Positions 12,480-14,002 of a stretch of 14,002 nucleotides of DNA are shown here, piece by piece; positions within the stretch are counted from its first letter, which is position 1, and each line of letters opens with the position of its first letter. The notes beneath the pieces are model-generated. The model saw nothing but the letters and a program-made list of their open reading frames with translations. It was not told the origin of the DNA and did not search any database. The stretch is from Pseudomonadota bacterium (GTDB lineage: Bacteria > Pseudomonadota > Alphaproteobacteria > Rhodospirillales > 2-02-FULL-58-16), in NCBI GenBank assembly GCA_022567015.1, contig JADFHR010000062.1:1-14002 (forward strand), given 5' to 3'. A program made the translations under genes and the position numbers.

Positions 12480-13967
12480 ATGTCCCGTCAACTAAACATA
12501 GAAAATATTGGTGAGGTCATTTCCGAATTTCGAAACCTACTTGGGGAAAAATTTGTCGAAGAGGAATTAGAATCCTTTGATACCAAGGGCTTGAGAGAAG
12601 CCGAAGTTGAACGGTTGAGCGTTTCATCACACCCCATCGCCCAATCTTGGGTAAATCTATGCGCTGAATCGGCTAGATCCAAAAACGACGGAAAACTAAG
12701 ACTTTCCGCGAATTCGCTTGTCCTTTTGGAAGAACTTCATTGGATACAATTCGCTTCCAAATTACGAGGTGCGGAGCGGAATTTAGCTGATGTTAGGAAT
12801 CGGTCAAAATTTCACTCGGGCAAGCATGAAGCAAATATCGCCGCGCAGTACGCGCATTTTGGTTTTGACGTAAGCTTCTTACCTGAACAAAAAGAAAAGA
12901 CGGCAGACCTACTTGTCAAAACGGCAACAGGCGAGGTGTACGTCGAATGTAAAAGTTTTCTCGACCGATCCGAGGACGAAGATCCTCACTGGTCGCAATT
13001 TGAAAGATCAATTTCAAAAAAACTCAAAATTCACAAACGATGTTGGTCAATATACGTCCTATGTGCAGAAGTTCTCGATCATCAATTGAAGACGGAACTT
13101 ACTACAGCCGTACAAGATCAAATATCGGCAGAAAATCTGTCAGATTTACTGCTTTCGAACGATCGCGTCTTGGTCCAATTTAGAAAGATTGGGGAACCGG
13201 ACCGAGAAGTTTTTGGAGAATTTTCTGGGCAGGTCCCAGGCATAAGATTAAGGGTAATGGCCGATGTTCGGATTGTTCAAGGTCAAATGTGGCACCGGAA
13301 TCCGACGATCATCAGTGTAGACAGTATATTTGATCCGAATCAATCGAGACGACTTTACAACTATATTAAAAAAGCGAGCAGACAGCTTCCACCGGATAGG
13401 CCTTCAGTACTTCACATTGACCTCAATATTAAAGATCCTGCTCGCATTTTTGACGTAATCGACGAGTGTTGGAATCCTATGCACCGTCGGCTTGAGGCAA
13501 GTCATCGTCGAATAAACGCCGTCGTATTATCTGGCGGTGCTGTACTCCCAAATCCGCGTGACCCATCAAACTCTTTTCATCGCGAATTAGCCGTGGTGCC
13601 AAATCGACGCGGGCGCAACTCGTTGCCGAGTGATTTTTGTATTTTCGGATCGGCACCGTCGCCATCGTTCGACAAGTTGGATGGCAAAGAAGGCACGATA
13701 TTTTTTCGTTTCAGTATCAATGAGCCATTAGAGAAACAAACTGGGCGGACGATAATTTTTCACTGCTCCACCGACGGACTGCGTCAAGTGCGGATTTGGC
13801 AAACTTTCAAAAATCGTTTGCGTTTTGAGGTCTTTAATCCAGATATCGGCAGAAAAACGGAGGACTTTGATTTAAATTATCTTGTCGTCGGCGAACTTTA
13901 TAGCTTTGCGGTAACTTGGGCAAAAGATGGCGTAAGAGCCTACTTGAATGGTAAACCCTTAAACTAG
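12480..13967 (+). CDS. Predicted PD-(D/E)XK nuclease fused to a LamG/concanavalin-like domain
   Basis: A 495-residue protein I cannot assign to a named family. Residues 1-105 are mostly helical and charged. Residues 113-158 look like a restriction-endonuclease core: Glu117 in KHEANIAAQYAHFGFDV, Asp143 in KTADLLVK, and Glu156-Cys-Lys158 after a beta-strand (GEVYVECKSF), the expected E...D...ExK order. Residues 185-380 are an alpha/beta region without clear motifs. Residues 405-495 resemble the first strands of a LamG/concanavalin-like beta-sandwich: GTIFFRFSINEP, then IIFHCSTDG, then ELYSFAVTWAKDGVRAYLNG. The stop follows GKPLN, earlier than such domains usually end. ATG 12480 is chosen over 12441 on the better-looking N-terminus; neither has a strong ribosome site. 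Codon use and low GC differ sharply from all neighbours, indicating transfer. A defence role is only a guess. Confidence 0.7.
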   Translation: MSRQLNIENIGEVISEFRNLLGEKFVEEELESFDTKGLREAEVERLSVSSHPIAQSWVNLCAESARSKNDGKLRLSANSLVLLEELHWIQFASKLRGAERNLADVRNRSKFHSGKHEANIAAQYAHFGFDVSFLPEQKEKTADLLVKTATGEVYVECKSFLDRSEDEDPHWSQFERSISKKLKIHKRCWSIYVLCAEVLDHQLKTELTTAVQDQISAENLSDLLLSNDRVLVQFRKIGEPDREVFGEFSGQVPGIRLRVMADVRIVQGQMWHRNPTIISVDSIFDPNQSRRLYNYIKKASRQLPPDRPSVLHIDLNIKDPARIFDVIDECWNPMHRRLEASHRRINAVVLSGGAVLPNPRDPSNSFHRELAVVPNRRGRNSLPSDFCIFGSAPSPSFDKLDGKEGTIFFRFSINEPLEKQTGRTIIFHCSTDGLRQVRIWQTFKNRLRFEVFNPDIGRKTEDFDLNYLVVGELYSFAVTWAKDGVRAYLNGKPLN

Positions 13968-14002
13968 CCAATTTCAATCTCGAGACTTAAGGGCCAACCG
14001 AT

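Overview
The window reads as a chromosome segment of a GC-rich alphaproteobacterium, probably a Rhodospirillales-type organism. This rests on gene content and order: an NDUFA12-type complex I accessory subunit, MlaD, a DUF2155 secreted protein, aat, accC, accB and aroQ lie together as they do in many alphaproteobacteria. The core is strongly GC-rich. Both edges carry foreign DNA.

Layout. Positions 1-560 hold the 5' part of an IS630-family insertion sequence transcribed leftwards, with an A8 tract where orfA must shift frame into orfB. Positions 561-1105 have no supportable gene. From 1106 to 3070 rightward genes encode the NDUFA12-like protein, two tandem MlaD-type MCE proteins and a DUF2155 secreted protein. 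From 5965 down to 2992 a leftward cluster aroQ-accB-accC-aat supplies shikimate-pathway dehydroquinase, the biotin carrier and biotin carboxylase of acetyl-CoA carboxylase, and the N-end-rule aminoacyl transferase. The last gene, aat, overlaps DUF2155 tail to tail. Rightward from 6149 come a ThiS-ThiG fusion (thiamine thiazole synthesis), a type III PLP-dependent ornithine/lysine decarboxylase, a DUF411 periplasmic Cys-rich protein and a small very acidic protein. A RhlE-like DEAD-box helicase (11286-9655) runs leftward from a near-consensus promoter, and an alpha/beta hydrolase (11556-12257) runs rightward.

From about 12260 the base composition drops sharply and codon use changes. The only sizeable gene there (12480-13967) encodes a 495-residue protein that appears to join a PD-(D/E)XK nuclease fold (D143, E156-x-K158) to a C-terminal concanavalin-like/LamG-type beta-sandwich. 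I know no named system with this architecture. It looks horizontally acquired and is the best candidate for something undescribed, possibly a defence gene, but its function cannot be shown from sequence alone.

Other signals worth checking are a 16-bp tandem duplication that displaces the start of the second mlaD, a potential three-way-junction leader with two alternative pairings ahead of thiSG, the internal GGG of the ThiS-ThiG fusion, the AAT form of motif III in the helicase, and repeat-driven low-complexity segments in two proteins.
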